DNA from: Candidatus Peribacteria bacterium
GTDB lineage: Bacteria > Patescibacteriota > Gracilibacteria > Peribacterales > Peribacteraceae
Direction of reading: 5' to 3'
NCBI GenBank assembly: GCA_943357915.1
Contig: CALRGQ010000001.1
Span: 70,816-134,815 of the forward strand
DNA length: 64,000 nucleotides
The translations under genes were made by a program, and so were the position numbers. Below the pieces are notes generated by a model. That model had not been told where the DNA came from. It saw only the letters and a program-made list of their open reading frames with translations, and searched no databases. Below are positions 46,466 through 55,819 of the stretch, in pieces (within the stretch, counting starts at the first letter, position 1; the number at the start of each line of letters is the position of its first letter).

Positions 46466-46575
46466 TTGCGACACATATTTCGTTTCCCCCTTGCCGGTGG
46501 CTTCATCGCTTCTCGGCAAGGTGGATAACGGAAGAACTAACTGAGTGAGACTCATCTGACATTCTCGTCACTCCA

Positions 46576-47334
46576 ATGATACCAACATCACTCCTTACGC
46601 TCCTGAGCGTTCTCGGTGTCAGCCTTCTTTCGCTGCTTGGGATTTCACTGTTTCTGGTGAGAGAGTCACTTATTCGCAAGGTTCTTCTGTACATTGTCAG
46701 CTTCTCAACCGGCAGCCTTTTCGGTGATGTCTTCTTTCATATTCTTCCTGAACTTGCAGAAGACCATGTCGTCTTTGAGCGGGCTATGATCTACGTCTTG
46801 CTGGGAGTTCTTCTGTCTTTTGTCATAGAAAAGATCATTCATTGGCATCATTGTCATATTTTACCAACGGCTGATCACCACTGTGATCATCATCACGTCG
46901 GCATCATGAGTCTTGTTGGTGACGCTGCTCATAATTTCATTGATGGCTTACTGATTGCTGCTAGCTTTCTTGTCAGTATTGAGATTGGTTTTGCGACGAC
47001 GATTGCCGTCATGCTCCATGAAATTCCGCAGGAAATAGGAGACTTTGCAATTTTGCTGCATAGCGGTTTCAGTCGCACGAAAGCGGTTCTCTTCAATCTA
47101 TTATCCGGTCTGATGGCAGTTTTCGGAGCAATGATTGTGCTTATGTCATCAGTCTCTGCACCGGCACTAACGGCAATCTTGCTGCCTATCGCTGCCGGAA
47201 ATTTTTTGTATCTCGCCGGTTCCGATCTCATTCCAGAGCTCCATAAGCACACGGGGATTCGCCAAGGTTTTCTGCAGCTTTTCTGCATGACGCTTGGCAT
47301 GGCTGCGATGTACGCGCTGAAATTTTTAGAATAA
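46576..47334 (+). CDS. ZIP family metal transporter
   Basis: His-rich loop HHCHILPTADHHCDHHHVG; GDAAHNFIDGLLIAASF; MLHEIPQEIGDFAILL. Confidence 0.92.
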   Translation: MIPTSLLTLLSVLGVSLLSLLGISLFLVRESLIRKVLLYIVSFSTGSLFGDVFFHILPELAEDHVVFERAMIYVLLGVLLSFVIEKIIHWHHCHILPTADHHCDHHHVGIMSLVGDAAHNFIDGLLIAASFLVSIEIGFATTIAVMLHEIPQEIGDFAILLHSGFSRTKAVLFNLLSGLMAVFGAMIVLMSSVSAPALTAILLPIAAGNFLYLAGSDLIPELHKHTGIRQGFLQLFCMTLGMAAMYALKFLE

Positions 47335-47374
47335 GTACGGAGCTACGAATATGACCACGTTTTCTCTATTCGCC

Positions 47375-49564
47375 TTATTTCGAGGCAAACGGAATAACGA
47401 GTGTGAATGTCGTATCTTTGCCTTCGGTACTCTCAAACATGAATGTAGCGCCGATCGTTTCGGCGGCGATCCGCGATATGTAGAGCCCGAGACCGTTGCC
47501 ATCCGTGTCCGATGTTTTTGCATTACTACCGCGGAAAAGCTTGAGACCAATTTGTTGTTTCTGCATATCAGGGATTCCTATGCCCGTGTTTGTGACGGAG
47601 AGCCTAAGGGTGCTTTCTGATGTGTCTTCGCTCAACCTCACGAAGATCGTGGATTTTGGGAAACTATACTTGATGGCATTGCTGACGAAGTTCTCCAGAA
47701 TAAGTTTGAGCAGACCTTGATCTGAGCGGATACTGATAATCCGCTTTGGCATATCAAACACCAGTCGCAGTTCCTTCTGTTGCAATTCAAGGTCAAATGA
47801 TGATGTGACGGTCTGCATCAGTTTTCCGAAATCGATAGTATCGGGACTGACTTGGAATTTTCCGAGTTCGATTCTCGACACGTTGAGCAGTGCGTTCACG
47901 AGGTGCACCATGCGCGTATTAGAATGTGCAACTTGGTCCACGTACTCATGTTGGGCGACGCTGAGCACACCGGCATCCTCAGAAAGGAGCATTTCCAAAT
48001 ACCAGCGCATGGACGAGAGAGGTGTACGCAGCTGGTGGCTCACGAGTGAGATAAATTCTGATTTCATGTGATCGATACGGCGCTCCTCGGTGACGTCACG
48101 AATTACCGCGACGCTGCCAAAGCATCTTTTTCCCTTTAGGATCGGCGTGACACGGATTTGGAATGCAGTCTGCGTGCCATCCTGTTTTCTGAGGGTTAGT
48201 TGTGGATCCTTCGCGGGTCGGAATGGAGCAGACGTGCTTAGAACCTCGGTGATAGGATGTTTCTTTGGATCCAGAATATTTCCGTCTTTGTCCGCGATAA
48301 CTAAGACCTGCTCTGCTGTTTTTCCAAGAGCATCTTTTCTACTGGTAAGGTTTTCGGCCATTTCGTTCATGTATGTGATGATGCCATCCGTATTCGTCAC
48401 GACCAGACCGTCGTCCATACTCTGCAAAATTGCAGCGTCTTCGGCATGTTGTTTCTGAAGTTCCTGTGTTCGCTCGGCGACAAGTGATTCCAGATGTTCA
48501 TGTGCTTTACGCAGTCGTTTTGTTAGTTCATCAGCGGCACTGTCCACAATTTCAAGTTCATTTCCCGTAAAAATAGACCGCTCAAATCTCCATCGTTTCG
48601 TCTCCAGCCCGTCGATCTTTTTTGTCAGTTCTTCCAATGGTCCGACAATACGACGGCCGAGTAAATACATCGAGAATGAAAGAAAGACAATGATCATGAA
48701 GCCGCTACCAGCTAGTTGCATGGCGAGTCGGATGGTTGGGGACTGCACTTCATAGAGGTCTACTTTGGCGATGACAGCCCAGCCAAGAGTCGGGATTGAG
48801 CGGTACGATGCGAGTACGGGAATGCCCGAGTAATCAACTGTTTCAATGATGCCTTCATTACCAGACAATGCATCATGGATCATAGATCCTGCCCCCTGCT
48901 CCGTATCGAGCACCGGCATGATGTGGCCGGACGTATCATCGGCGCGGAGAACAAGTTCCTCATTTTCGAGTGACGTTGCTAACAGTATCTCCATCGTCTT
49001 GGATGCGGAATCGGCATTGAGAGTGAGAGCAGCAAGTCCGGTAGCATCAAATATGGCGATGAGTGTGCCGATTCTCACGGTGCCATTCATGCGTGGAGCC
49101 GTGATGATATAGAGTGTCCATCCTTCTTTGGTCACGATCGGCCGGAAAAAAGTACCTTCATGCTGATACATAGTTTGCAATATGTCTTTTGTGATCGGCA
49201 GTTCATTTTTTTCACCCGCAATCACCGTTATATTCTCATCATCATCAACTTGTAGCAGCTGCCTAAAGCCGAGAAGCGTGGTCACAGATTGTACATTTCT
49301 CAATGTCTGAGCTCGTCCGAGAGTCGATAGTTGTTCGCGCTGACGAGATACCGTGGATTCCAGGAGAGCTTCTTTTCCTTCTGTCATTGATTGGAGCTGT
49401 GCAATCGTCTGAACCTTCAATTCGTTCCATGAGAGGAAGAATGCGACGGTCGATATCGATAGTACTGTGATGGACAGCAGTACAAATGACTCAAAAAATA
49501 GTGTCGTGCGAAGCGATGAACGCCATACGTTTCGCCGGTGCTCAGCTTGATTTTTTGAAATCAT
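47375..49564 (-). CDS. Sensor histidine kinase with extracellular sensor and PAS domains
   Basis: MKSEFISLVSHQLRTPLSSMRWYLEML H-box; NAIKYSFP N-box; DTDGNGLGLYIS G-box. Confidence 0.94.
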   Translation of the reverse strand: MISKNQAEHRRNVWRSSLRTTLFFESFVLLSITVLSISTVAFFLSWNELKVQTIAQLQSMTEGKEALLESTVSRQREQLSTLGRAQTLRNVQSVTTLLGFRQLLQVDDDENITVIAGEKNELPITKDILQTMYQHEGTFFRPIVTKEGWTLYIITAPRMNGTVRIGTLIAIFDATGLAALTLNADSASKTMEILLATSLENEELVLRADDTSGHIMPVLDTEQGAGSMIHDALSGNEGIIETVDYSGIPVLASYRSIPTLGWAVIAKVDLYEVQSPTIRLAMQLAGSGFMIIVFLSFSMYLLGRRIVGPLEELTKKIDGLETKRWRFERSIFTGNELEIVDSAADELTKRLRKAHEHLESLVAERTQELQKQHAEDAAILQSMDDGLVVTNTDGIITYMNEMAENLTSRKDALGKTAEQVLVIADKDGNILDPKKHPITEVLSTSAPFRPAKDPQLTLRKQDGTQTAFQIRVTPILKGKRCFGSVAVIRDVTEERRIDHMKSEFISLVSHQLRTPLSSMRWYLEMLLSEDAGVLSVAQHEYVDQVAHSNTRMVHLVNALLNVSRIELGKFQVSPDTIDFGKLMQTVTSSFDLELQQKELRLVFDMPKRIISIRSDQGLLKLILENFVSNAIKYSFPKSTIFVRLSEDTSESTLRLSVTNTGIGIPDMQKQQIGLKLFRGSNAKTSDTDGNGLGLYISRIAAETIGATFMFESTEGKDTTFTLVIPFASK

Positions 49565-49626
49565 AGGAATCTCTTTATTTTAGCATATTTCAGCCATTTT
49601 CTCAATATGATGATAGCTTCAAAAAA

Positions 49627-49650
49627 AGCCCCTCTCAGGTAGAGGGGCTT
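49627..49650 (-). terminator. Intrinsic terminator of the pilin gene (near-bidirectional)
   Basis: AGCCCCTCT-caggt-AGAGGGGCT flanked by A7 and T5 tracts. Confidence 0.8.
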
Positions 49651-49670
49651 TTTCTTAGCTTTTGAATGCC

Positions 49671-50117
49671 TTAGCGTGTGACGGAGATAACCTTACCTTG
49701 CTCTGCGTCAGGAGCAGCGACAGTGATGCGGTTACCAGTCTTCTTAATCGTATAGTCCGTGGACGTTGTACTGAGTGACTTTGGATCATTAGGGATAGCG
49801 ACGACATACGAACCAGTGAGGACGTTCAGGTTAACTAAACTATTTGTTGTGCAATCGACGTTCACACCGCTGCGGCAGATTTCCGTTTCGGTCACGGTAA
49901 TATCTGGAGGCAGGTTACCGTTATTGTCGATCGAATACTGGTACACGGCGTTCAAGATCGTGGACACGTCAGACTGCCTTTGAGTGTTACGTGCATCACC
50001 CAACTGTTTCGTAGGGTTGATGGCAACGATCACAATTGCAGCGAGGATCGCGATGATACCGATGACGAGCAAAAGCTCGATGAGCGTGAAGCCACGCTTC
50101 AGTGAGGAAAGGGACAT
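49671..50117 (-). CDS. pilA: Type IV pilin
   Basis: RGFTLIELLLVIGIIAILAAIVIVAINP class III signal. Confidence 0.93.
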   Translation of the reverse strand: MSLSSLKRGFTLIELLLVIGIIAILAAIVIVAINPTKQLGDARNTQRQSDVSTILNAVYQYSIDNNGNLPPDITVTETEICRSGVNVDCTTNSLVNLNVLTGSYVVAIPNDPKSLSTTSTDYTIKKTGNRITVAAPDAEQGKVISVTR

Positions 50118-50273
50118 AAAATTTGGAGAGGAAGGGAAGGGCACGGAGGAATCTCCGTGTCGCAGGAAGACAGTGTAGCAAGGCGCATTTATTTTCTAAG
50201 AATACCGCTACAAATCAGCTTGATTTTTTGACAATTCACACAATAAACAGTCCCTGTTTTTTGATGTTATTTT

Positions 50274-50927
50274 TCAGCAAGCAATCACGATATCGGACTG
50301 TTCGCAGATGCCATTATTACAGTGGTACCAGATGTATTGGTTATTTGTACACACAGGTGCAGCGCAGTTCCCACATCCTCCTCCCTCACTTTGATCATCA
50401 GGATAGAGCGTCACCGTAGCGCTGAAACGGCGAGAGTAGAATATTGGTACGATGGTCGGGATTGTCGTCATGAGATCAAATGAGTAGGCCACATTCGCAT
50501 CGTTCACGTTGCGAAATAAAAGGTTGGATATTGTTACCTGAGATGTCAGTAGCCCGGCGGTGGAAGTCTTGTGTACGTTGATAAGATTGTTTGATTCGTC
50601 CTTTGCGAACATCGTGGGGTATTCGCTATTACTTGCCATTTGCAGACTGAGAATACTGCCAGTTGTGTTTGTCATCGGAGCCAATATTTTTTCTGCACGG
50701 CGAATATTTTTTGTCATCATCTCCAGTACTCGCGTACCGGTCTGCTCCACTTCAGCAACAGATCTCTGACGAATACGGGCTTCTTGTGTCGAGATGTACG
50801 CGGCGACGAGCGTACCGCTCATGATCGACAAAATTCCGATGAAGAGTGCGGTCTCCAGAAGTGAAAAGCCGTCGCGTGTGAGATTCGTCTTCATTGACAC
50901 AGTGAGAAGACCGAGACTTCCTGCCAC
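50274..50927 (-). CDS. Prepilin-type minor pilin
   Basis: RDGFSLLETALFIGILSIMSGTLVAAYIS. Confidence 0.8.
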   Translation of the reverse strand: MAGSLGLLTVSMKTNLTRDGFSLLETALFIGILSIMSGTLVAAYISTQEARIRQRSVAEVEQTGTRVLEMMTKNIRRAEKILAPMTNTTGSILSLQMASNSEYPTMFAKDESNNLINVHKTSTAGLLTSQVTISNLLFRNVNDANVAYSFDLMTTIPTIVPIFYSRRFSATVTLYPDDQSEGGGCGNCAAPVCTNNQYIWYHCNNGICEQSDIVIAC

Positions 50928-51388
50928 GAATATATTTTTGTTTCCGGCAGAATTTGATTGATCACAATTTCAAGCCGACGGACGGAGTCACCCACCTTTC
51001 CTTCGGTGCACAGAACACGGTTGTTATTACCGATGCCGCCAATAGAAAGTATTTCGCATTGTTGCGTACCAATCGTCAGAAACTCGTTGCCAGCGTATGA
51101 CGGTGATTGGCGTAGCTTCAGGAGACCATAGTCAGCGCATCCCTGAGCGTTCGCCAACGCATGGTTTGATTCGGTGATCGAGAGACTGACCTGGTTTGCC
51201 GAAATGCCGAGGATGAGTAACGACGAGACGATAACTGATCCAATAGCTCCGATCACGAGAACTGTGACCAGTAGAATGTAGCCGGGAGAGGAGTGAAACG
51301 TGAAAAGTGAAAAGTGAAAAGTGATTGTATGCAGAGCATCTTTATAGAATTTGACAGCCCGATGGATAAAAGAGAAACGGATCATCAT
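50891..51388 (-). CDS. PilX-like minor pilin/assembly protein
   Basis: SPGYILLVTVLVIGAIGSVIVSSLLILGI hydrophobic N-terminal helix; position in the pilus cluster. Confidence 0.7.
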   Translation of the reverse strand: MMIRFSFIHRAVKFYKDALHTITFHFSLFTFHSSPGYILLVTVLVIGAIGSVIVSSLLILGISANQVSLSITESNHALANAQGCADYGLLKLRQSPSYAGNEFLTIGTQQCEILSIGGIGNNNRVLCTEGKVGDSVRRLEIVINQILPETKIYSWQEVSVFSLCQ

Positions 51389-52869
51389 CCGGGTGCGAAG
51401 ACGTAGAGAGAAGAAGAGGATATTGCGAACATACGGTCAGTTTGCCAGTCATAGACCAGTCCGTGGATTGTCGATTCTGTATCGTAGTTTTTCACGACCG
51501 GTCCGGCGCCTTGTGCAAATTGTATAAGATCAAGCACACGAATTTGATTGCTGGTCATACTGCCGCCGATGAACGCATATTTATTGCCGTAAATTGTAGC
51601 GATTGTTCGTATGTCCCCATCTGTTTCCAGTGTCCAAGGCCCGGGAGGGGGGCTTGGCACAGGGGAGAGGCCAATGTCGTACAATGTGAGTTCAGAAATC
51701 GTCGAGCCCTGTAACCGTCCGATGAGTGCGGAGGTCCCACTTATTGCCATGACGTTTCCATCCTGCGTGTCAGGCATATCGATGCCTACACCCGGCGCAA
51801 AGACCATGTTTTCAGGATCAAAAATATCAACGACGTGGAATTCGCCGACGTTGTACGAATTCGCTAGGTACGCATAACCGTTCTGGAGAGCGAGACCAAG
51901 AACACTACCGCTCACATTGAGGGAACTCAAAAGCGTCATGGGGTTGGTTTCACTCATTTGTACTGCCGTGAGCTGGTCGTTAATGGCATCGTCTAATGCC
52001 CCCACAAAGACGTGACTGCCGTAGATCGCGATACTGCGGGCCTTACCGTCTCCTGCTAGATCGAAACTGTTGATCAGGTTTCCGGTCGTGAGGTTCGTCG
52101 GATCGGTGATGTCATAGACTTGCACTTCTTTCGTCGTATCGTTGGTCGCGATATACAGACGGTTATCGACCGCCGTGATGCCATATGCAGAGGCACCGAG
52201 ATCAAAAGAACTCGCGACACGTACGGGACTCGCAGGATTGCTGACGTTGAAAATATAGAGACCTGTGTCACCGGGGGCTTGCGTACTTGTTACGTATGCA
52301 AACATGCCACTGATCGCAATACTGTGAAAATCCGGGGAGCCGCTGATCGTTGATTCTGCGATTTTTGTCATCGATGCCCAGTTACCGACGGTTGCAATTT
52401 TCTGCCAGTCTGTCAGTTGTGTTGTCAGCAATACCGACCCTGACCGTGTGTTGCCGAAATTCCATGTCACATTGGATTCAACCTCCAGCCAGTCTGTGCC
52501 TTTGGACGTCACAGTGACCCATGATGTATAACCGTTATTGTTGACGAGCGTGCCAGACCAGCTCCAGCCACTGGCGTTCAGTTTCAGTCCATGATCACCA
52601 GTTGTGACGGATGCAAAGCTTACGGTTCGCATTTGACGCACGGCTTCCAACTGCTGTTCTGCAAGAAAAGCAGCACGGGTTCGGTCACCACCTGCCGTTG
52701 TCGATCGTTCACCAAGAACGAGTGAAAGTCCGATGCCACCGAGAAAGACCGCAAAAATGGCAATGGCAAGAATTGCTTCCAGAAGAAGACTTCCGTGGTG
52801 CATTCCTGAAGAGGGCGGTAGAGAAACCACCCTCTTCTTTTTCTTTTCTGTATACAATCTGACGGACAT
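51385..52869 (-). CDS. Prepilin-type protein with LVIVD-like beta-propeller region
   Basis: HHGSLLLEAILAIAIFAVFLGGIGL; repeated YIFNVSNPASPVRVAS / VQVYDITDPTNLT units. Confidence 0.8.
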   Translation of the reverse strand: MSVRLYTEKKKKRVVSLPPSSGMHHGSLLLEAILAIAIFAVFLGGIGLSLVLGERSTTAGGDRTRAAFLAEQQLEAVRQMRTVSFASVTTGDHGLKLNASGWSWSGTLVNNNGYTSWVTVTSKGTDWLEVESNVTWNFGNTRSGSVLLTTQLTDWQKIATVGNWASMTKIAESTISGSPDFHSIAISGMFAYVTSTQAPGDTGLYIFNVSNPASPVRVASSFDLGASAYGITAVDNRLYIATNDTTKEVQVYDITDPTNLTTGNLINSFDLAGDGKARSIAIYGSHVFVGALDDAINDQLTAVQMSETNPMTLLSSLNVSGSVLGLALQNGYAYLANSYNVGEFHVVDIFDPENMVFAPGVGIDMPDTQDGNVMAISGTSALIGRLQGSTISELTLYDIGLSPVPSPPPGPWTLETDGDIRTIATIYGNKYAFIGGSMTSNQIRVLDLIQFAQGAGPVVKNYDTESTIHGLVYDWQTDRMFAISSSSLYVFAPG

Positions 52870-52878
52870 GTCCTCAGT

Positions 52879-55791
52879 TTAGTCGTCTCTGCTTTCAGAA
52901 ACCATACGCAGCAGTGATTCACTACAGCCGAACTGACGAGATGTCGTCACGTAAAATGAGAACAGATTTTTCATGGAGCGGTACAGAGACGGATACTCTG
53001 AGAAACGGTTATAGCCTTTCTCCTCGATGGCATCCAAAAGCTGTGCACAGCTGCAGCCACGCGTGTCTTCCAGAGTGTAGTCACTGATGGTTCTACGTGG
53101 GCCTGTGCGGAACACAGGAATCTTTTTTACATTTCCGCGGGCTCCAGTGAGAGCGTAACGGTCGAATGTCATGTATTCAGTCGGTACTGATTCCGGAACG
53201 GCGGTGCTAAACGGGCACAAGTCATCGCTGTTCTTGATGCCGTCTTGGTCCGTATCTTCGTTGTCTGATACCGATGATGAACTACTTGACGATGAAGAGG
53301 AGGAAGACGATGACGAACTGGAACTACTCGACGATGCACAACTTCCTAATGATGCCGGGCGATCGACTGAGATAATGGCGACCGCATCATGATACCTGGC
53401 TTTGGTTGCATTGCCGATTTCGACCATATATACAACGTCGTGGCTCGTAAGTTTCACTTTGGCGCTGTCATCAAGCAGGTCTCGGAGGTACTTTTTCATC
53501 TCACCGCTTGCGAGGAGGCCAGAGAGCCCGCTAAAGGTCTGGTTCGCCTGGACGACTCGCACGCGTGCATCATTGCGTCCCGATACGACGGTACGATTAA
53601 AGACCCATGAGTAACGGCCGGTGAATTCCAGCATGATTTTACTGCCGGACGGAACGTCTCTGAGTACCGTGAGTTCATTGCCGCGGAGACTTCGGTAACT
53701 ATTGAGCTGCTGCCATGACACTCCGTCATTGAGTGAGATTCTGGCGCGTACATCAATACGTGGCCCTCGTTCTCCGTAGGTCACTTCAGATCCTGCGATC
53801 TTCACTGTAATGTCAGCCATACCCTGGAGTGTTAGTAAGCCGCTTGCATTCACTGTATAGGGCACTGCACACGCGTCGACGACGGGCACAGAAGAAGAGC
53901 TGGAGGATGAGCTGGACGAGCTAGAAGAACTGGATGACGAACTGGCGTCACTGGGATTTCCTTCGGCCCAATAGAGAATCACACCGTCGTCTTCGGTTAT
54001 GACTCGTGTCTTGAATGTCATAAATTTGACGTTCGGACCTGCAACAAATTCATCGCCATCCGACGTGTCGTTCACGATGCCATCTGTCGGATTTTCCGAC
54101 GCGTCTTGATCAACCTCGTTTACTGTGGAGGTGATGTACGCATGATTAAATTTTACATCGATATCAGCGATCTCTTTGCCGCTGCTGTTTGCATGTGATC
54201 CATGATTACGAATGCGAATCCAGCCATTGCCACGCTCAAAGGCAATGCCTTTCACATCTTCTACGATACCGTTATCAATAATCGTGATCCCATTTTTATC
54301 TTTGAGTGGGATCCACTGGTTCTCTGTGAAGGCCACGGAATTCGGCCCGCCGTAGATTGCCTTCCTCAGGTCACCGTTACCGGTATTTTCCATGCGATCG
54401 AAATGCAATTTCACACGCGCTTTGGAAGAATCCGTACATGTCTGTGGTTTTTCCGTGAATGTCACGAGGACGACAGCGTCTTGGAAGTCCGAAGATCTCT
54501 GGTCAAGTGTGCCAAGTTCTACCAAGAACAGGACGTCTCTGGGGCCGATACTCACTTTGCCCTTGGAATCAATGACGTTTTTGAGAAAGGATTCGAGCGA
54601 CTGTTGGTTATCAAATGGGGCATATCGCGGTACTGAATCACCATTTCTCAAAGCGTAGGTGTGACCATCGTTCGCATTCGATGTGTATGTTTTATTAAAG
54701 AGCCATGAGTAGCGGCCATGAAAGCGCAGAACGATCGGCGTGCCGTCGGGAAGATTCGTCAGCGTCTGCGTTTCATTGCCCAGAACTGCCTTGCCTCCAA
54801 AGAGATCCGCCCATTCCGTTCCGTCATTCGTGGACGCAGAAACACGAACGTCAACTTTTGGTCCACCGGCACCGTAGGTAATTGAAGAGCCGAGCACTTT
54901 TACTTTGACATCATTCGTACCTGCAGTCTTTAGATTTGCGCCATTCCCCAGTGAAAAACGGACATCACATGGGAGTTCTCCTCCACCTGTACCTCCAGAC
55001 GTTTCTCCCCCCGTCGTACCGGATGTTTCTCCTTCGGTCGTTCCAGACGTCGTTCCAGATGTTTCTCCTTCGGTCGTTCCAGACGTCGTTCCTGATGCCT
55101 CCCCCTCAGTCGTTCCCGAAGTCGTACCGGATGCTTCTCCTTCGGTCGTTCCAGACGTCGTTCCTGATGTCTCCCCCTCAGTCGTTCCCGAAGTCGTACC
55201 GGATGTTTCTCCTTCGGTCGTACCCGAAGTCGTTCCTGATGTTGTACCTGCTGTATTACCTCCGGTTGAGCCGACGCCGCTACAGAAACCTTTCAAAACC
55301 TTGCTCACTTTGAGAATACCATTATTGTCGATAGTGATCGTCCGATACGCATCGGTGGCCACGGAATACACGCAGGTTGTGCCAGTGGCGTTTGGGAGAC
55401 CGCTGACGCGGGCAAATGATACTTCTGACAGACCGTCTATTTCGATGTTTCCAGGAAGCGGGAAACTGACGTCCTTTTCGCTGCTTCTGGATGCATAGTC
55501 CTCACCTGCGTAGAGTGTGCCGTCTGGAAAATAGACTCCCCATGTGGAATCAAATTTCCCCGTCTGCGACAGTGTTTGCGCTGTTCGTACGGCTTGGACC
55601 AAGTGTTCCGTTGCAGTATCCAGATCCGTGTAGATCTGAAACTGTCGATACATCGGGATGGTGATGCCTGCCGTTACCGCCATGAGGCCGATGGTGAGCA
55701 TGAGTTCAATTGCCGTAAATCCACGTCCGAAGATACGGATGCGCTTCGGCTTTGCGTGGAATTTTGCAGCATGCTTCTTGACGGTAGCCAT
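52879..55791 (-). CDS. Giant prepilin-like protein with Gly/Thr/Ser repeats, Ser tracts, duplicated domain and TSP3-like motif
   Basis: RGFTAIELMLTIGLMAVTAGITIPMYRQFQ; (EGETSGTTSGTT)n; two poly-Ser tracts; DNEDTDQDGIKNSDDLCP. Confidence 0.88.
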   Translation of the reverse strand: MATVKKHAAKFHAKPKRIRIFGRGFTAIELMLTIGLMAVTAGITIPMYRQFQIYTDLDTATEHLVQAVRTAQTLSQTGKFDSTWGVYFPDGTLYAGEDYASRSSEKDVSFPLPGNIEIDGLSEVSFARVSGLPNATGTTCVYSVATDAYRTITIDNNGILKVSKVLKGFCSGVGSTGGNTAGTTSGTTSGTTEGETSGTTSGTTEGETSGTTSGTTEGEASGTTSGTTEGEASGTTSGTTEGETSGTTSGTTEGETSGTTGGETSGGTGGGELPCDVRFSLGNGANLKTAGTNDVKVKVLGSSITYGAGGPKVDVRVSASTNDGTEWADLFGGKAVLGNETQTLTNLPDGTPIVLRFHGRYSWLFNKTYTSNANDGHTYALRNGDSVPRYAPFDNQQSLESFLKNVIDSKGKVSIGPRDVLFLVELGTLDQRSSDFQDAVVLVTFTEKPQTCTDSSKARVKLHFDRMENTGNGDLRKAIYGGPNSVAFTENQWIPLKDKNGITIIDNGIVEDVKGIAFERGNGWIRIRNHGSHANSSGKEIADIDVKFNHAYITSTVNEVDQDASENPTDGIVNDTSDGDEFVAGPNVKFMTFKTRVITEDDGVILYWAEGNPSDASSSSSSSSSSSSSSSSSSVPVVDACAVPYTVNASGLLTLQGMADITVKIAGSEVTYGERGPRIDVRARISLNDGVSWQQLNSYRSLRGNELTVLRDVPSGSKIMLEFTGRYSWVFNRTVVSGRNDARVRVVQANQTFSGLSGLLASGEMKKYLRDLLDDSAKVKLTSHDVVYMVEIGNATKARYHDAVAIISVDRPASLGSCASSSSSSSSSSSSSSSSSSSSSVSDNEDTDQDGIKNSDDLCPFSTAVPESVPTEYMTFDRYALTGARGNVKKIPVFRTGPRRTISDYTLEDTRGCSCAQLLDAIEEKGYNRFSEYPSLYRSMKNLFSFYVTTSRQFGCSESLLRMVSESRDD
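55002..55254. repeat. In-frame 36-bp minisatellite encoding (EGE[T/A]SGTTSGTT)n
   Basis: Repeats of tctccttcggtcgttccagacgtcgttcc[a/t]gatg[t/c]. Confidence 0.85.
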
Positions 55792-55819
55792 ACGAGATGA
55801 GGGAGAAATATAAAGATAT

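Noticed and set aside
53171-53392. Acidic plus-strand ORF (DDELLDDEEEEDDDELELLDD)
   Set aside because: Antisense of the poly-Ser tract in the giant prepilin
55002-55254. Possible CRISPR array
   Set aside because: Contiguous 36-bp tandem minisatellite in a coding frame, no spacers and no cas genes
54905-55498. Plus-strand ORF with VVPDVSPSVVPDV repeats
   Set aside because: Antisense reading of the Thr/Gly coding minisatellite, not an independent repeat protein
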